This document shows positions 18,375-27,480 of a DNA stretch of 64,000 nt, piece by piece (the first letter of the stretch is position 1; every line of letters starts with the position of its first letter). The DNA is from Bacteroidales bacterium (lineage in GTDB: Bacteria; Bacteroidota; Bacteroidia; Bacteroidales; UBA4417). The notes under the pieces are model-generated. The model was not told where the DNA came from and made no database searches. It saw only the letters and a list, made by a program, of their open reading frames with translations. The stretch lies in the NCBI GenBank assembly GCA_016707705.1, contig JADJHD010000013.1:62001-126000 (forward strand), read 5' to 3'. The position numbers and the translations under genes were made by a program.

Positions 18375-19259
18375 TTGAAAAACTTTCTTTTAAATCTTTT
18401 TGCTTTCATCCTGATTATCTTCCTATTCTCCTGCAAATCAGGACAGGAGAAAAGCCAAAAACAGAGCCTTACAGTTAGTATACTGCCTCAGAAATATATC
18501 GCTGAACAGATAACAGGTACACGATTTCAGATAAATGTTCTGCTGCCTGTAGGTGCAAACCATGAGACTTTTGAACCCAGGCCTTCTGATATGGCATCAT
18601 TGAGTGGTTCTTCCCTTTACTTCAGTGTAGGATCACTTGATTTTGAACGAAACTGGATACCGCGAATAGCAGGATCTGTGAAAAGTCTTAAAATTATCAA
18701 TACAAGCATTGGCATACCTTTGCTCGGGGGGCATCATCATGAATCACATGAACATGAAGGCAGCAATTCAACTGAATCCGGAATTGACCCTCACACATGG
18801 CTTTCACCTGAGGCTGTTAAGGTTCAGGCTAGAAATATAGCAGCAGCCGTTTCAGAACTTGATGCTGCTAATGCAAAGGAGTATGAGTTAAACCTTGAAC
18901 GGTTTACGAACAGGATAGATTCTCTTCAGATTGAAATAAAGCAAATACTCAAAGGTTGCAAAGGCAAAACGATAATGCTATTTCATCCTTCACTTGCATA
19001 TTTTGCGAGAGAGTTCGATCTGGAGCAATTAAGCATTGAAGAAGAAGGCAAAGAACCTTCTGCCGGTAGAATCCGTGAATTAATTGATATTGCAAAGCTT
19101 AAAGGAGTCAAGTCCATTCTGATTTCCAAGGAATTTGATGTGCGGCATGCCGAGACCATTGCTGCAGAAATCGGTGGCAAGATCGTGGTATTTGACCCTA
19201 TGTCAGCCGACTGGCCCGGAAATCTGGTGTATCTCGCAAACGCCATTGCCAAAAACTGA
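18375..19259 (+). CDS. znuA: zinc ABC transporter substrate-binding lipoprotein ZnuA
   Basis: A 294-residue cluster A-I metal-binding lipoprotein that captures zinc (or manganese) for the ZnuBC permease. It uses a TTG start: the frame is closed by a stop at 18354-18356 and no in-frame ATG exists before the lipoprotein signal (FLFSC, Cys20). Metal ligands are expected at NHETFEP, at GIDPHTW after the histidine-rich loop GGHHHESHEHEG, at FHPSLAYFAREF and near FDPMSADW. The histidine loop favours zinc over manganese. It heads znuA-znuC-znuB. Confidence 0.93.
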   Translation: MKNFLLNLFAFILIIFLFSCKSGQEKSQKQSLTVSILPQKYIAEQITGTRFQINVLLPVGANHETFEPRPSDMASLSGSSLYFSVGSLDFERNWIPRIAGSVKSLKIINTSIGIPLLGGHHHESHEHEGSNSTESGIDPHTWLSPEAVKVQARNIAAAVSELDAANAKEYELNLERFTNRIDSLQIEIKQILKGCKGKTIMLFHPSLAYFAREFDLEQLSIEEEGKEPSAGRIRELIDIAKLKGVKSILISKEFDVRHAETIAAEIGGKIVVFDPMSADWPGNLVYLANAIAKN

Positions 19260-19260
19260 G

Positions 19261-19268
19261 TAACTTTG
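19261..19268 (+). promoter_or_regulatory. possible internal -7 promoter box before znuC
   Basis: TAACTTTG, fitting TAnnTTTG, begins two bases after the znuA stop and lies 29 bases before the znuC ATG. It could give znuCB their own start, or it could be chance. Confidence 0.35.
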
Positions 19269-19296
19269 CCTTGAATTAAATCAATTTCTCTTTCTG

Positions 19297-20064
19297 ATGA
19301 AATTACTTCTCCAGTTAACCAATGTATCTGCCGGCTATGGAGATGAACCTGTATTGAAAGATATAAATTTCAGTGTTCATGAACAGGATTACATCGGAAT
19401 TATTGGACCAAACGGAGGCGGGAAAACCACACTGATCAAAATACTTTTAGGCCTCCTGAAGCCTTTAAGCGGTCAGGTAACCCGCTACGAAGAAGCTCGT
19501 GGCAGCTTTGCAGGATATCTCCCTCAGCAATCACAGATTGATACCAGATTTCCAATTACGGTAAGAGACATTGTACTTTCCGGACTTATGTCGGCGAAGG
19601 GAAAATTCAGGTCCTATAATGGAGATGATCGACTGATGGCTGAAATGATGTTGGAAAAGATGGGTATATCACATTTGGCAAACCGCACCGCCAGGGAATT
19701 ATCCGGCGGGCAATTGCAAAGAGTATTTATCAGCCGGGCTCTTATTTCCTCCCCAAAAATCCTGATACTCGATGAACCCGGCACTTATGTTGACAACAGG
19801 TTTGAAAGCGATCTCTACAAATTGCTGGAGGAATTGAATCACAAGATGGCAATTCTGATGGTGACTCATGACGTGGGGACTATATCATATTACGTAAAAA
19901 CCATCGCCTGCGTCAACACTTACCTGCACTATCACCAGTCAAATATCATTACTGAAGAGCAGCTGGAGGCCTATAATTGTCCTTTACAGATAATAACTCA
20001 CGGAGATGTTCCGCATACAGTGCTGCAAAAGCACGAACATACACACGATCACAGCCATGATTGA
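19297..20064 (+). CDS. znuC: zinc ABC transporter ATP-binding protein ZnuC
   Basis: A 255-residue ABC ATPase. Walker A is GPNGGGKTT, the Q-loop follows at YLPQQSQID, the signature is LSGGQLQRVFISRAL, Walker B is ILILDEPGTYVD and the switch histidine is in VTHDVG. The tail is histidine-rich (HEHTHDHSHD), which may sense or buffer metal. It pairs with ZnuB, whose start overlaps the znuC stop by 8 bases. Confidence 0.95.
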   Translation: MKLLLQLTNVSAGYGDEPVLKDINFSVHEQDYIGIIGPNGGGKTTLIKILLGLLKPLSGQVTRYEEARGSFAGYLPQQSQIDTRFPITVRDIVLSGLMSAKGKFRSYNGDDRLMAEMMLEKMGISHLANRTARELSGGQLQRVFISRALISSPKILILDEPGTYVDNRFESDLYKLLEELNHKMAILMVTHDVGTISYYVKTIACVNTYLHYHQSNIITEEQLEAYNCPLQIITHGDVPHTVLQKHEHTHDHSHD

Positions 20065-20959
20065 TTTCTTCAGCGGAATAATTGAATATGAATTCCTCAG
20101 GAATGCAATTTTTGCAGCCCTGCTGGCCAGTATTTCCTGCGGGATAATAGGTTCATATATCGTTGCCCGCAGAATGGTCTTTATTAGTGGGGGAATTACT
20201 CATGCTTCATTTGGAGGAATAGGTTTGGGATATTTCCTTGGGATCAATCCTCTGATCGGAGCAATTATCTTTTCTGTTTTGTCAGCACTGGGAATCAGGA
20301 CATTTTCCAAAAGAAGCGAAATCCGTGAAGATTCGGCTATTGGCATTCTTTGGTCATTGGGAATGGCTGTCGGGATAATTTTCATCTTCCTCACCCCCGG
20401 TTATGCTCCAAACCTGATGACATACCTCTTTGGGAGCATTCTTACCGTGACAAACTTTGACCTCTATCTTATGATAGGTCTGGCAGTTTTTACAGGTCTG
20501 TTCTTCTTCATATTCTACCGGTTGATTCTTTTCATTTCCTTTGATGAGGAATACGCTCGATCACATAATGCTCCTGTTGAAACCATCAATTATCTGCTTC
20601 TTGCATTAATTGCCCTGGCTATTGTAATCCATATACGAGTTGCCGGTATCATACTGGTAATTTCCTATCTTACTATTCCGCAATCAGCAGCCAATCTGAT
20701 GGCCAATGACCTCCGAAAAATAATCTTCCTTTCCATATTCCTCAGTTTTGCAGGGTCAGTCCTTGGACTCATTGCATCTTATTATTTAAACATTCCTTCA
20801 GGAGCAACCATCATTTTCGTATTTATCCTGATTTTTGCGATAGTTCGAATTTCCAAGACGGTTTCAGCCTATTTGAAGAAGAAGAAAATAGGTAAGTCAG
20901 CATTTCGTTTTACAAGCTATAAGAGGACCCCGCAAACGGGGTCAGGGCCTAAATCCTGA
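20057..20959 (+). CDS. znuB: zinc ABC transporter permease ZnuB
   Basis: A 300-residue polytopic permease of the ABC-3 family with about eight membrane helices. It starts MIDFFSGIIEYEFLRNA and contains the family signature RRMVFISGGITHASFGGIGLG. The ATG at 20057 overlaps the znuC stop, implying coupled translation; the longer frame upstream lies inside znuC. The last 25 residues are basic (KKKKIGKSAFRF) and their codons form a hairpin at 20926-20943 that lacks a T tract. The gene converges with the LysM protein. Confidence 0.93.
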   Translation: MIDFFSGIIEYEFLRNAIFAALLASISCGIIGSYIVARRMVFISGGITHASFGGIGLGYFLGINPLIGAIIFSVLSALGIRTFSKRSEIREDSAIGILWSLGMAVGIIFIFLTPGYAPNLMTYLFGSILTVTNFDLYLMIGLAVFTGLFFFIFYRLILFISFDEEYARSHNAPVETINYLLLALIALAIVIHIRVAGIILVISYLTIPQSAANLMANDLRKIIFLSIFLSFAGSVLGLIASYYLNIPSGATIIFVFILIFAIVRISKTVSAYLKKKKIGKSAFRFTSYKRTPQTGSGPKS

Positions 20960-21038
20960 CTCTGAATTCTGTCGTTTTAATACAAGAATGTGAACCCATA
21001 AAAACCTTTGAAGAATAGAGGTAATCGAAGAGACGGAA

Positions 21039-22997
21039 CTATTTGACCTCAACCCATTTGTAATCCCGGAGAGTGATTATCCTGAAGCAACTGTTGGAAT
21101 ATCCACCGCTGCCAGAAGGAGATGCAAATCTATAGTCGTTGAGGAAGCCCTGATACTGTGAGGAAGGAAGGCAAGCCGGGAAGTCTGATCCGTAGTTCAT
21201 CAATGCGCTGAAAAAGTACCAACCCAAATCATATCCAAGGAAAGCATGTTTTTCCTGTTGAGGTTCTGCGCCAGTTTCAGATCTGAAGTTCCTTACAAAT
21301 TGCTTCACGGCTTCCGACTCGTAATTTATGTAAGAGGTTGAAGCTTCATGGTAATTTAGCTTCACAAGGAATTCAGTCTCAATACTTAACTCTCTCCAAT
21401 CAGGTAAACCGAATAAAGTTATATCCTTATCCTTTGCAAGGTTATTAAGCATGGATACAAAGTTTGGCACGAGGGCCCTACTGGAAGAGAACAGAAGTAT
21501 TACATTCTGTTTGTCAGGATTAATGCTTTTACTAACTGCTGTAAAGGTTTCAACAGCATAATTGATCTCCTTAACCTTCATTGAATTATAGGCTGGATCT
21601 TGCTTCAAGGTATTAAGAAATGCCGAATACAGTGAAACGTTATCCTTGAGATCTGGTCTGATGAGGATCAGATTGGCCTTTGGATAATGTTCAGCGATAT
21701 GATTTGCCAATCCGGCACCCAATGCAACATCCGATAACTGAGCCTTAAATACAAAGGGATTCCCTTCTGTAATCCTGTCTCTTTTGGAAAGCGGATTTAC
21801 AATATTTACATGCTTCTTCAAAGCGAACCTTGCTGCTACATCAAAACTCTTTACAAACACGGGGCCGATGATAAGATCCATATGAGCCATTTCAGACTTC
21901 ACAAGAGCCTTTTTAATCTTAAGAGTGTCACCTTCCATATCAGCATCATAGACATGGATATTAGCCTTAAATCCGCTTTTCTCAAGTGAATCAGCTGCCA
22001 GTTTAATACCTGAATAGAACTGAAAGAAGTCGAAGGCTTTGAAATCAGAAATATTTTTGGGTGATTCTTCGGTCAATGATATTATACTATCTGTCTCCTC
22101 AAGCGCTAAGGGCAAAAGAAGGGCAATCTCAAACGTTTTTGACCTGTTCCGGGCATCCTTGCATGAGTCATTTGGAAAAACTCTCAGAAACCCGGATGAA
22201 GGCTTGTTTATATTAGAAGGAGTGCTAACCGGCTCCTCTTTAACGACAACTTGATTATCAGGTATAATGGCATTTTCGGATGGTTTTGTATCAGAGGCTG
22301 GAACCTTAACCGCTTGGCCGGATTTTAAACCGGAAGTTGCATCAGGATTCAGTGCAAAAAATTCCTCCACCGAAATCCCATATTTCCTTGAAATGCTGTA
22401 TGCTGTCTGACCTGTCTCAACCGTAACCTCCATCACTTTTTTATTCCCGGCGACATTTTTCGGAGTATTATTCTCTTTGGAATCTGTTGGTTGAATCTTG
22501 ACATCATCCTTCTGAGGAATGATTATCTCCATTCCCTCCTGCAAGGTAGTAATCTGAGGATTAGCCTTCAAAATATCATCCACAGTAACATTAAACTGTT
22601 TCGAGATACCATACAAGGTCTCTTTTCTCTTAACAACATATATCCTGCCTGTTGGAGTCTGATTTTGAACAATAGGATTGAGTTGCTGCTGCTCGGAAAT
22701 AATGGGTGCAGGTTTAACCGGTTTTTGAGGAATACGAAGTACCTGATCTACCTTAAGGTCATTCTGAAGTGAGGGGTTATTCAACTTAAGTTCTTCAAGA
22801 CTTATATTATAGGCCTCCAGAATTGCCGGAACTGTCTCACCTGATTTGACAAAATGAAGATAATAAGGATTACCCTTATACTGCTCAACAACAGTTGACC
22901 TTCTCAATCCTGTCTCCTGCGTAAATGCTGAATAGGCCAGCAATAGCAGAACAAAGGTCAGAATGGGTAATTTGATATTATTGATTTTCAAAAACAT
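21039..22997 (-). CDS. LysM-domain protein with periplasmic-binding-protein-like domain
   Basis: A 652-residue exported protein. A signal/anchor segment (about 9-26) is followed by three LysM domains at roughly 45-90 (YYLHFVKSGETVPAIL), 118-162 (IYVVKRKETLYGISKQF) and 188-232 (VTVETGQTAYSISRKYG), separated by proline-rich linkers. The C-terminal 370 residues look like a type 1 periplasmic-binding fold of the amino-acid ABC substrate-binding kind (FEIALLLPLALEE, then ADMEGDTLKIKKAL, LIIGPVFVKSFDVAARFA, HAFLGYDLGWYF). LysM domains bind peptidoglycan. Similar proteins in Bacteroidota often sit beside guaA, as here. Confidence 0.85.
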   Translation of the reverse strand: MFLKINNIKLPILTFVLLLLAYSAFTQETGLRRSTVVEQYKGNPYYLHFVKSGETVPAILEAYNISLEELKLNNPSLQNDLKVDQVLRIPQKPVKPAPIISEQQQLNPIVQNQTPTGRIYVVKRKETLYGISKQFNVTVDDILKANPQITTLQEGMEIIIPQKDDVKIQPTDSKENNTPKNVAGNKKVMEVTVETGQTAYSISRKYGISVEEFFALNPDATSGLKSGQAVKVPASDTKPSENAIIPDNQVVVKEEPVSTPSNINKPSSGFLRVFPNDSCKDARNRSKTFEIALLLPLALEETDSIISLTEESPKNISDFKAFDFFQFYSGIKLAADSLEKSGFKANIHVYDADMEGDTLKIKKALVKSEMAHMDLIIGPVFVKSFDVAARFALKKHVNIVNPLSKRDRITEGNPFVFKAQLSDVALGAGLANHIAEHYPKANLILIRPDLKDNVSLYSAFLNTLKQDPAYNSMKVKEINYAVETFTAVSKSINPDKQNVILLFSSSRALVPNFVSMLNNLAKDKDITLFGLPDWRELSIETEFLVKLNYHEASTSYINYESEAVKQFVRNFRSETGAEPQQEKHAFLGYDLGWYFFSALMNYGSDFPACLPSSQYQGFLNDYRFASPSGSGGYSNSCFRIITLRDYKWVEVK

Positions 22998-23069
22998 GAT
23001 TTCCCGAGAATGCTAAAATGACTTGAAAACAGCGTACTGTTATGAACTTAGCAGAAAGGCCAGTGCAAC

Positions 23070-24599
23070 CTATTCCCATTCGATAGTTGCCGGGGGCTTG
23101 GAACTGATATCGTACACCACCCTGTTAACGCCCTTTACCTTATTAATGATTTCACTTGACACCGTTGCAAGGAATTCATAGGGAAGATGGGACCAATCTG
23201 CAGTCATGCCGTCAGTTGAGGTAACAGCCCTTAAGGCAACTACATTTTCATAGGTTCTTTCGTCACCCATGACACCAACTGACTGAACAGGCAACAAAAT
23301 TGTACCAGCTTGCCATACCTGATCATACAGGCCTGAACTCTTGAGTGATTCAATATAGATATAATCTGCATCCTGAAGCACTCTGACCTTCTCTGCGGTC
23401 ACCTCTCCTAAAATCCGGATTCCCAATCCAGGACCTGGAAAAGGGTGGCGATTTAATATTGCAGGATCCAGACCCAGGGTTTTCCCAACCCGTCGAACCT
23501 CATCCTTAAAGAGGCTTTTGAGCGGTTCCACCACTTTCAGCTTCATATAGTCGGGCAATCCACCAACATTGTGATGCGATTTAATGGTTGCTGATGGCCC
23601 TTTAACAGATACTGATTCTATAACATCAGGGTAGATTGTTCCCTGCGCGAGCCATTTTACATTTTCAATCAGATGTGCTTCTATATCAAAAACATCAATG
23701 AATGTTTTCCCAATTGCTTTCCTTTTTTGTTCAGGATCAGTTAAGCCCTTCAAAGCGGTAAGAAAGAGATCACGAGCATCAACACCTTTAACATTCAGCC
23801 CCATGTGTCTGTAGGAATCCAGCACCGAAGTGAATTCATGTTTTCGGAGCAGACCATTATCCACAAAAATGCAATGAAGTGCTGGCCCGATTGCTTTATG
23901 CAGAAGCATGGCTGCAACTGATGAATCCACCCCACCTGACAATCCAAGGACTACCTTATCATTGCCCAATGTTTGCCTTAGTTCAGCAATTGTGGATTCC
24001 ACAAACAATGAAGGAGTCCAGGAACCTGTGCATTGGCAGATATCTATAATGAAGTTCTTAAGCAGGACGGTGCCTTCAACTGAATGATAAACTTCAGGAT
24101 GAAACTGTATTCCGAAAGTATGTTCTCCCTGCACCTGAAATCCTGCCACGGCAACATCCCTGGTACTGGCAATAATCTCAAATCCCTTGGGAATGCTATT
24201 GATTGTATCTCCATGCGACATCCATACCTGGCAGCCCGGGGTCATTCCTTTCAGCAAGGAATTCTCACTGGCAATTGTCTCCAGTTTAGCACGTCCATAC
24301 TCTCTGGTATTTGAAGGAAAAACTTCTCCTCCGCCTGATTGAGAAAGCAACTGAGCGCCATAACAAACACCCAGAAGTGGAAGTTTACCCCGGAAGACCG
24401 AAAGATCCAGAAATGGAGCATCAGCATCCCTTACCGAGAAAGGGCTACCGGATAGAATAACACCTTTAATATCAGATGTTATTTCCGGAAGATGATTAAA
24501 TGGGTAGATTTCGCAATATACATTCAGTTCCCTAACCCGTCTGGCGATGAGTTGTGTGTATTGGGACCCGAAATCAAGGATTAGAATTGTTTCCTGCAT
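23070..24599 (-). CDS. guaA: GMP synthase (glutamine-hydrolysing)
   Basis: A 509-residue enzyme that aminates XMP to GMP. The class I glutaminase domain starts ILILDFGSQYTQLIARRVRE, with the catalytic cysteine in GVCYGAQLL (about residue 79) and the His-Glu pair in FHPEVYHS. The ATP pyrophosphatase domain has the P-loop GLSGGVDSSVAAMLL, and the dimerisation domain ends RVVYDISSKPPATIEWE. The start at 24599 fits the family; the longer open frame to 24674 is not used. A TATCTTTG box lies only 5-12 bases upstream, giving a near-leaderless transcript if it is the promoter. Confidence 0.97.
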   Translation of the reverse strand: MQETILILDFGSQYTQLIARRVRELNVYCEIYPFNHLPEITSDIKGVILSGSPFSVRDADAPFLDLSVFRGKLPLLGVCYGAQLLSQSGGGEVFPSNTREYGRAKLETIASENSLLKGMTPGCQVWMSHGDTINSIPKGFEIIASTRDVAVAGFQVQGEHTFGIQFHPEVYHSVEGTVLLKNFIIDICQCTGSWTPSLFVESTIAELRQTLGNDKVVLGLSGGVDSSVAAMLLHKAIGPALHCIFVDNGLLRKHEFTSVLDSYRHMGLNVKGVDARDLFLTALKGLTDPEQKRKAIGKTFIDVFDIEAHLIENVKWLAQGTIYPDVIESVSVKGPSATIKSHHNVGGLPDYMKLKVVEPLKSLFKDEVRRVGKTLGLDPAILNRHPFPGPGLGIRILGEVTAEKVRVLQDADYIYIESLKSSGLYDQVWQAGTILLPVQSVGVMGDERTYENVVALRAVTSTDGMTADWSHLPYEFLATVSSEIINKVKGVNRVVYDISSKPPATIEWE

Positions 24600-24603
24600 A
24601 CTG

Positions 24604-24611
24604 CAAAGATA
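24604..24611 (-). promoter_or_regulatory. -7 promoter box for guaA
   Basis: TATCTTTG on the minus strand fits TAnnTTTG and sits 5 bases before the guaA ATG, so the transcript would begin at or very near the start codon. The close spacing makes this less certain. Confidence 0.4.
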
Positions 24612-24788
24612 GGAAGAATGAGGAAAGTTTAAGGCCGCAATCCCAGTTAACTCTACCATTTTACTAACCGTCACATCTTTCAGAAACCAATATTAATATA
24701 CTGATATACAAAGCATTAATGCCAAGATAAGTACTTATTTAACAGAATTGCTTCAGCGAGATTTCACTGTTCCATAATTATAGAAATA

Positions 24789-24814
24789 AAAAAGGTGACC
24801 CGAAGATCACCTTT
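24789..24814 (-). terminator. intrinsic terminator of pepE
   Basis: On the minus strand AAAGGTGA pairs with TCACCTTT (24791-24798 with 24807-24814) around an 8-base loop, followed by a T-rich run (TTTTTTATTT). It starts 18 bases past the pepE stop. Confidence 0.8.
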
Positions 24815-24832
24815 AATTTATATGGCATCATC

Positions 24833-25552
24833 CTAGATTTGTGGATGAAATAAAAAATCGAGGTCTTCACCTTTCTCATATTCAACAGGTACTGTATGAT
24901 AGCGGAAAACTCTCATAGGGCGGCTTCCAAGCAATGAAAGGTGACCTTTTTCGAAGAGCAGTGCACACGACTCCCTCAATCCAACAACAGTAATCTTACG
25001 GTTGACTTCAAGAAACTCAATAATTCTTTGTTCGCGAGTTTCACCTCCATGTCCGGCAGGACTGGCATCCAGATAGTGTGGATTTATCTGGAACGGCACA
25101 AGATTGAGAGTAGAAAAACTAACTGGTTGCACGATGGGCATATCATTCGTAGTTTTCATTGAGGGACATGCAACATTGGAACCAGCACTCCAACCAATAA
25201 ACGGAGTTCCTTCAGAGGCCTTTTCCCTGATTGGGTCCATAATTCCCTTATCATGCATTAATTGCACTAGCCTGAAGGTATTTCCACCTCCAACAACAAT
25301 ACATTCTGCATCTTTAACAGCCTGTACCGGATCACTGCAGTCATGCACTGATGTAACCATGCAATTCCATTCACTAAATACTTCTCTGACTCTTTCAGTA
25401 TATTCATCCAGATGGATAGTTACACCTGCATATGGGATAAAGAGGCATGAAGACACGTTATGCCTTCCAAGGAATGCTTTAATTATTTCCTTTGGCCAGC
25501 CAAGGTATTCCTCACCAGCATTTGTGGAATTGCTTAAAAGCAGTAATTTCAT
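24833..25552 (-). CDS. pepE: dipeptidase E (aspartyl dipeptidase)
   Basis: A 239-residue S51 family serine peptidase that cleaves Asp-Xaa dipeptides. It starts MKLLLLSNSTNAGEEYLGWP and carries IVVGGGNTFRLV. The nucleophile elbow GWSAGSNVACPSM has the catalytic serine, and DASPAGHGGETREQRIIEFL holds a catalytic-triad histidine. The ATG at 25552 matches the family start; an ATG at 25570 would add six residues. The enzyme is cytoplasmic, of normal length, and has its own promoter box and terminator, so it is monocistronic. Confidence 0.94.
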   Translation of the reverse strand: MKLLLLSNSTNAGEEYLGWPKEIIKAFLGRHNVSSCLFIPYAGVTIHLDEYTERVREVFSEWNCMVTSVHDCSDPVQAVKDAECIVVGGGNTFRLVQLMHDKGIMDPIREKASEGTPFIGWSAGSNVACPSMKTTNDMPIVQPVSFSTLNLVPFQINPHYLDASPAGHGGETREQRIIEFLEVNRKITVVGLRESCALLFEKGHLSLLGSRPMRVFRYHTVPVEYEKGEDLDFLFHPQI

Positions 25553-25592
25553 CGAATCGAATAGTTCCATATTCCGGGGATTGTTCAGGAAT

Positions 25593-25600
25593 CAAATATA
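25593..25600 (-). promoter_or_regulatory. -7 promoter box for pepE
   Basis: TATATTTG on the minus strand fits TAnnTTTG, 41 bases before the start at 25552. Confidence 0.45.
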
Positions 25601-25621
25601 GAGAAAAGCACTTACCAAGCA

Positions 25622-26497
25622 ATGCCAGATAAAGAAAAGAATATTAAAGCGATGTTTATGCTGTGGCTTACCGCTGCCATCTGGGGATTTGCGTTTGTTG
25701 CCCAGCGAAGCGGCATGGATTATATGGGCCCATATACCTTCAATGGCATTCGCTTTGCCATCGGAAGTCTTTCGCTTTTACCAATAATAATATATCAATC
25801 AAGGGGCTCACAACCGATTTCAAACTCGAAATCATTAATTTGGAAAGGTTCTCTGGCAGGTCTGGTTTTATTTTTTGGAGCATCACTTCAGCAAGCCGGA
25901 ATCCAGTGGACCACAGCAGGGAAGGCCGGATTTATAACGGGATTCTACATTATTCTTGTTCCGGCAATAGGATACCTTTTAAAACACCCACTCAGCAAAT
26001 ATACATGGATTGGCTCCTTTACAGCCCTGGCCGGCTTGTTTCTTTTGACGATAAATGACGGATTCTCGGTTGGCAAAGGGGATTTGCTGGTGCTGATCAG
26101 TGCATTCTTCTGGGCGGCTCATGTTCATCTGATCAATATTTTCGTCAAAACTGAATCAGCCCTTAAATTGGCCTCTTTACAGTTTGCAGTTTGCGCATTG
26201 CTGAGCATAATTATTGCGATTGCGATAGAACCAATTCAATTGGGGAATATAGCTGATGGCGCAATTCCACTGCTGTATGGTGGTTTCATGTCAGTAGGGA
26301 TAGCCTATACACTTCAGGTCATTGCTCAAAAGAATGTAGCACCAGCCACTGCTTCAATCATCCTCAGCTTTGAGACAGTGTTCGCCGTGTTGGGCGGCTT
26401 TCTGTTGCTAAACGAAACACTTGGCTGGAAAGCAATGTTCGGCTGCCTCCTTATGCTTTTCGGGATGTGGTTGGTACAAAAAAACTCAACAGTTTAA
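25622..26497 (+). CDS. EamA/DMT family transporter
   Basis: A 291-residue inner-membrane transporter of the drug/metabolite superfamily with ten predicted helices in two EamA repeats. The first repeat begins LWLTAAIWGFAFVAQRSGMDYMGPYTFNGIRF and the second begins near GDLLVLISAFFWAAHVHLI. A late conserved stretch is ATASIILSFETVFAVLGGFLLL. Substrates of this family (amino acids, nucleotides, other metabolites) cannot be read from sequence. It diverges from pepE. Confidence 0.9.
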   Translation: MPDKEKNIKAMFMLWLTAAIWGFAFVAQRSGMDYMGPYTFNGIRFAIGSLSLLPIIIYQSRGSQPISNSKSLIWKGSLAGLVLFFGASLQQAGIQWTTAGKAGFITGFYIILVPAIGYLLKHPLSKYTWIGSFTALAGLFLLTINDGFSVGKGDLLVLISAFFWAAHVHLINIFVKTESALKLASLQFAVCALLSIIIAIAIEPIQLGNIADGAIPLLYGGFMSVGIAYTLQVIAQKNVAPATASIILSFETVFAVLGGFLLLNETLGWKAMFGCLLMLFGMWLVQKNSTV

Positions 26498-26567
26498 GTA
26501 CCAAATAACCAGATTTTAGAATTGCACTATCTAAGAATCATAAGAAATTCAATCATTCACATTGAAT

Positions 26568-27386
26568 ATGAAAAACAAGGTAGTATTGATTACAGGCGCC
26601 ACCTCAGGGTTTGGCAATGCAATTTCAGGGATTCTGGCAGATTCTGGCTACATTGTTTATGGCAGTTTCAGGACTACAGCAGGAAAACAGCCTTTAGTCA
26701 GGTATATAGAAATGGATATCACCAAACCTGAGGAAGTACAAGCCGGAGTGAATTCTATACTTGAAAAAGAGGGTAAAATAGATATCCTGATTCAGAATGC
26801 AGGAATCGGAATTGCTGGTCCGGTTGAAGAAGCAAATGCTGATGAAATCAGCTTGCAGATGGATACAAACTTTTCAGGGGCTGTGCACGCCATACAATCA
26901 GTGCTGCCTTCAATGCGAATGAGAAAAGAAGGTATCATCTTTATTATTGGGTCAATTGGTGGTAAAGTCGGACTGCCTTTTCAGGGATTCTACTCGGCAA
27001 GCAAATTTGCACTTGAGGGACTGTCAGAAGCCTTAAGAATTGAAGTCAGCACCTATAATATCAAAATTATAATGATTAATCCCGGTGATTTCAATACTTC
27101 ATTCACCAGGAACCGCAAATTACAAGCTGTATCTCTAGATGGAAACTATTCAGAACAGTTCAGAAAGAGTCTCAATATCATAGAGAAAGATGAGAACTCA
27201 GGTGAGGACCCAATCATTCTTGCAAAAAAGATAAAGAGGATTCTGACTAAGAAGAGCCCCGCACAACGATATGTAATTGCCTCTCCTATCCAAAAACTTG
27301 CAATGTATCTTGCAAATTATCTTCCCGGCAAAATATACAGAATCCTTATTGCTGATCATTATAAGGTAAAGCAGTCTGCCAGGTAA
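26568..27386 (+). CDS. short-chain dehydrogenase/reductase
   Basis: A 272-residue classical SDR. The dinucleotide-binding loop is TGATSGFG, the NAG motif is in QNAGIGIAGP, the catalytic serine is in IIGSIGG and the active-site YxxxK is YSASK. The ATG at 26568 is used; a TTG two codons upstream would add MN. A C-terminal extension of about 70 residues with a hydrophobic stretch (VIASPIQKLAMYLANYLPG) suggests membrane association. The substrate is unknown. Confidence 0.92.
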   Translation: MKNKVVLITGATSGFGNAISGILADSGYIVYGSFRTTAGKQPLVRYIEMDITKPEEVQAGVNSILEKEGKIDILIQNAGIGIAGPVEEANADEISLQMDTNFSGAVHAIQSVLPSMRMRKEGIIFIIGSIGGKVGLPFQGFYSASKFALEGLSEALRIEVSTYNIKIIMINPGDFNTSFTRNRKLQAVSLDGNYSEQFRKSLNIIEKDENSGEDPIILAKKIKRILTKKSPAQRYVIASPIQKLAMYLANYLPGKIYRILIADHYKVKQSAR

Positions 27387-27425
27387 TTCCCCAGGCAAAT
27401 CCCAGAATTTGAAGATGTAAAAAGC

Positions 27426-27461
27426 AAAACCGCTGTCGCGGATAATCCGGACAGCGGTTTT
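27426..27461. terminator. bidirectional intrinsic terminator
   Basis: AAAACCGCTGTC (27426-27437) pairs with GACAGCGGTTTT (27450-27461), a 12-base stem with a T-rich tail on the plus strand (TATTTATTTC). It sits between the convergent SDR gene and the small minus-strand gene. Confidence 0.88.
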
Positions 27462-27480
27462 ATTTATTTCAGAATGAAGA

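Noticed and set aside
18740..18790. ZnuA as a manganese-specific binder
   Set aside because: The histidine-rich loop and histidine-rich ZnuC tail favour zinc, though specificity is not proven.
20926..20943. GACCCCG/CGGGGTC hairpin at the end of znuB as a terminator
   Set aside because: It lies inside the coding region and has no following T tract.
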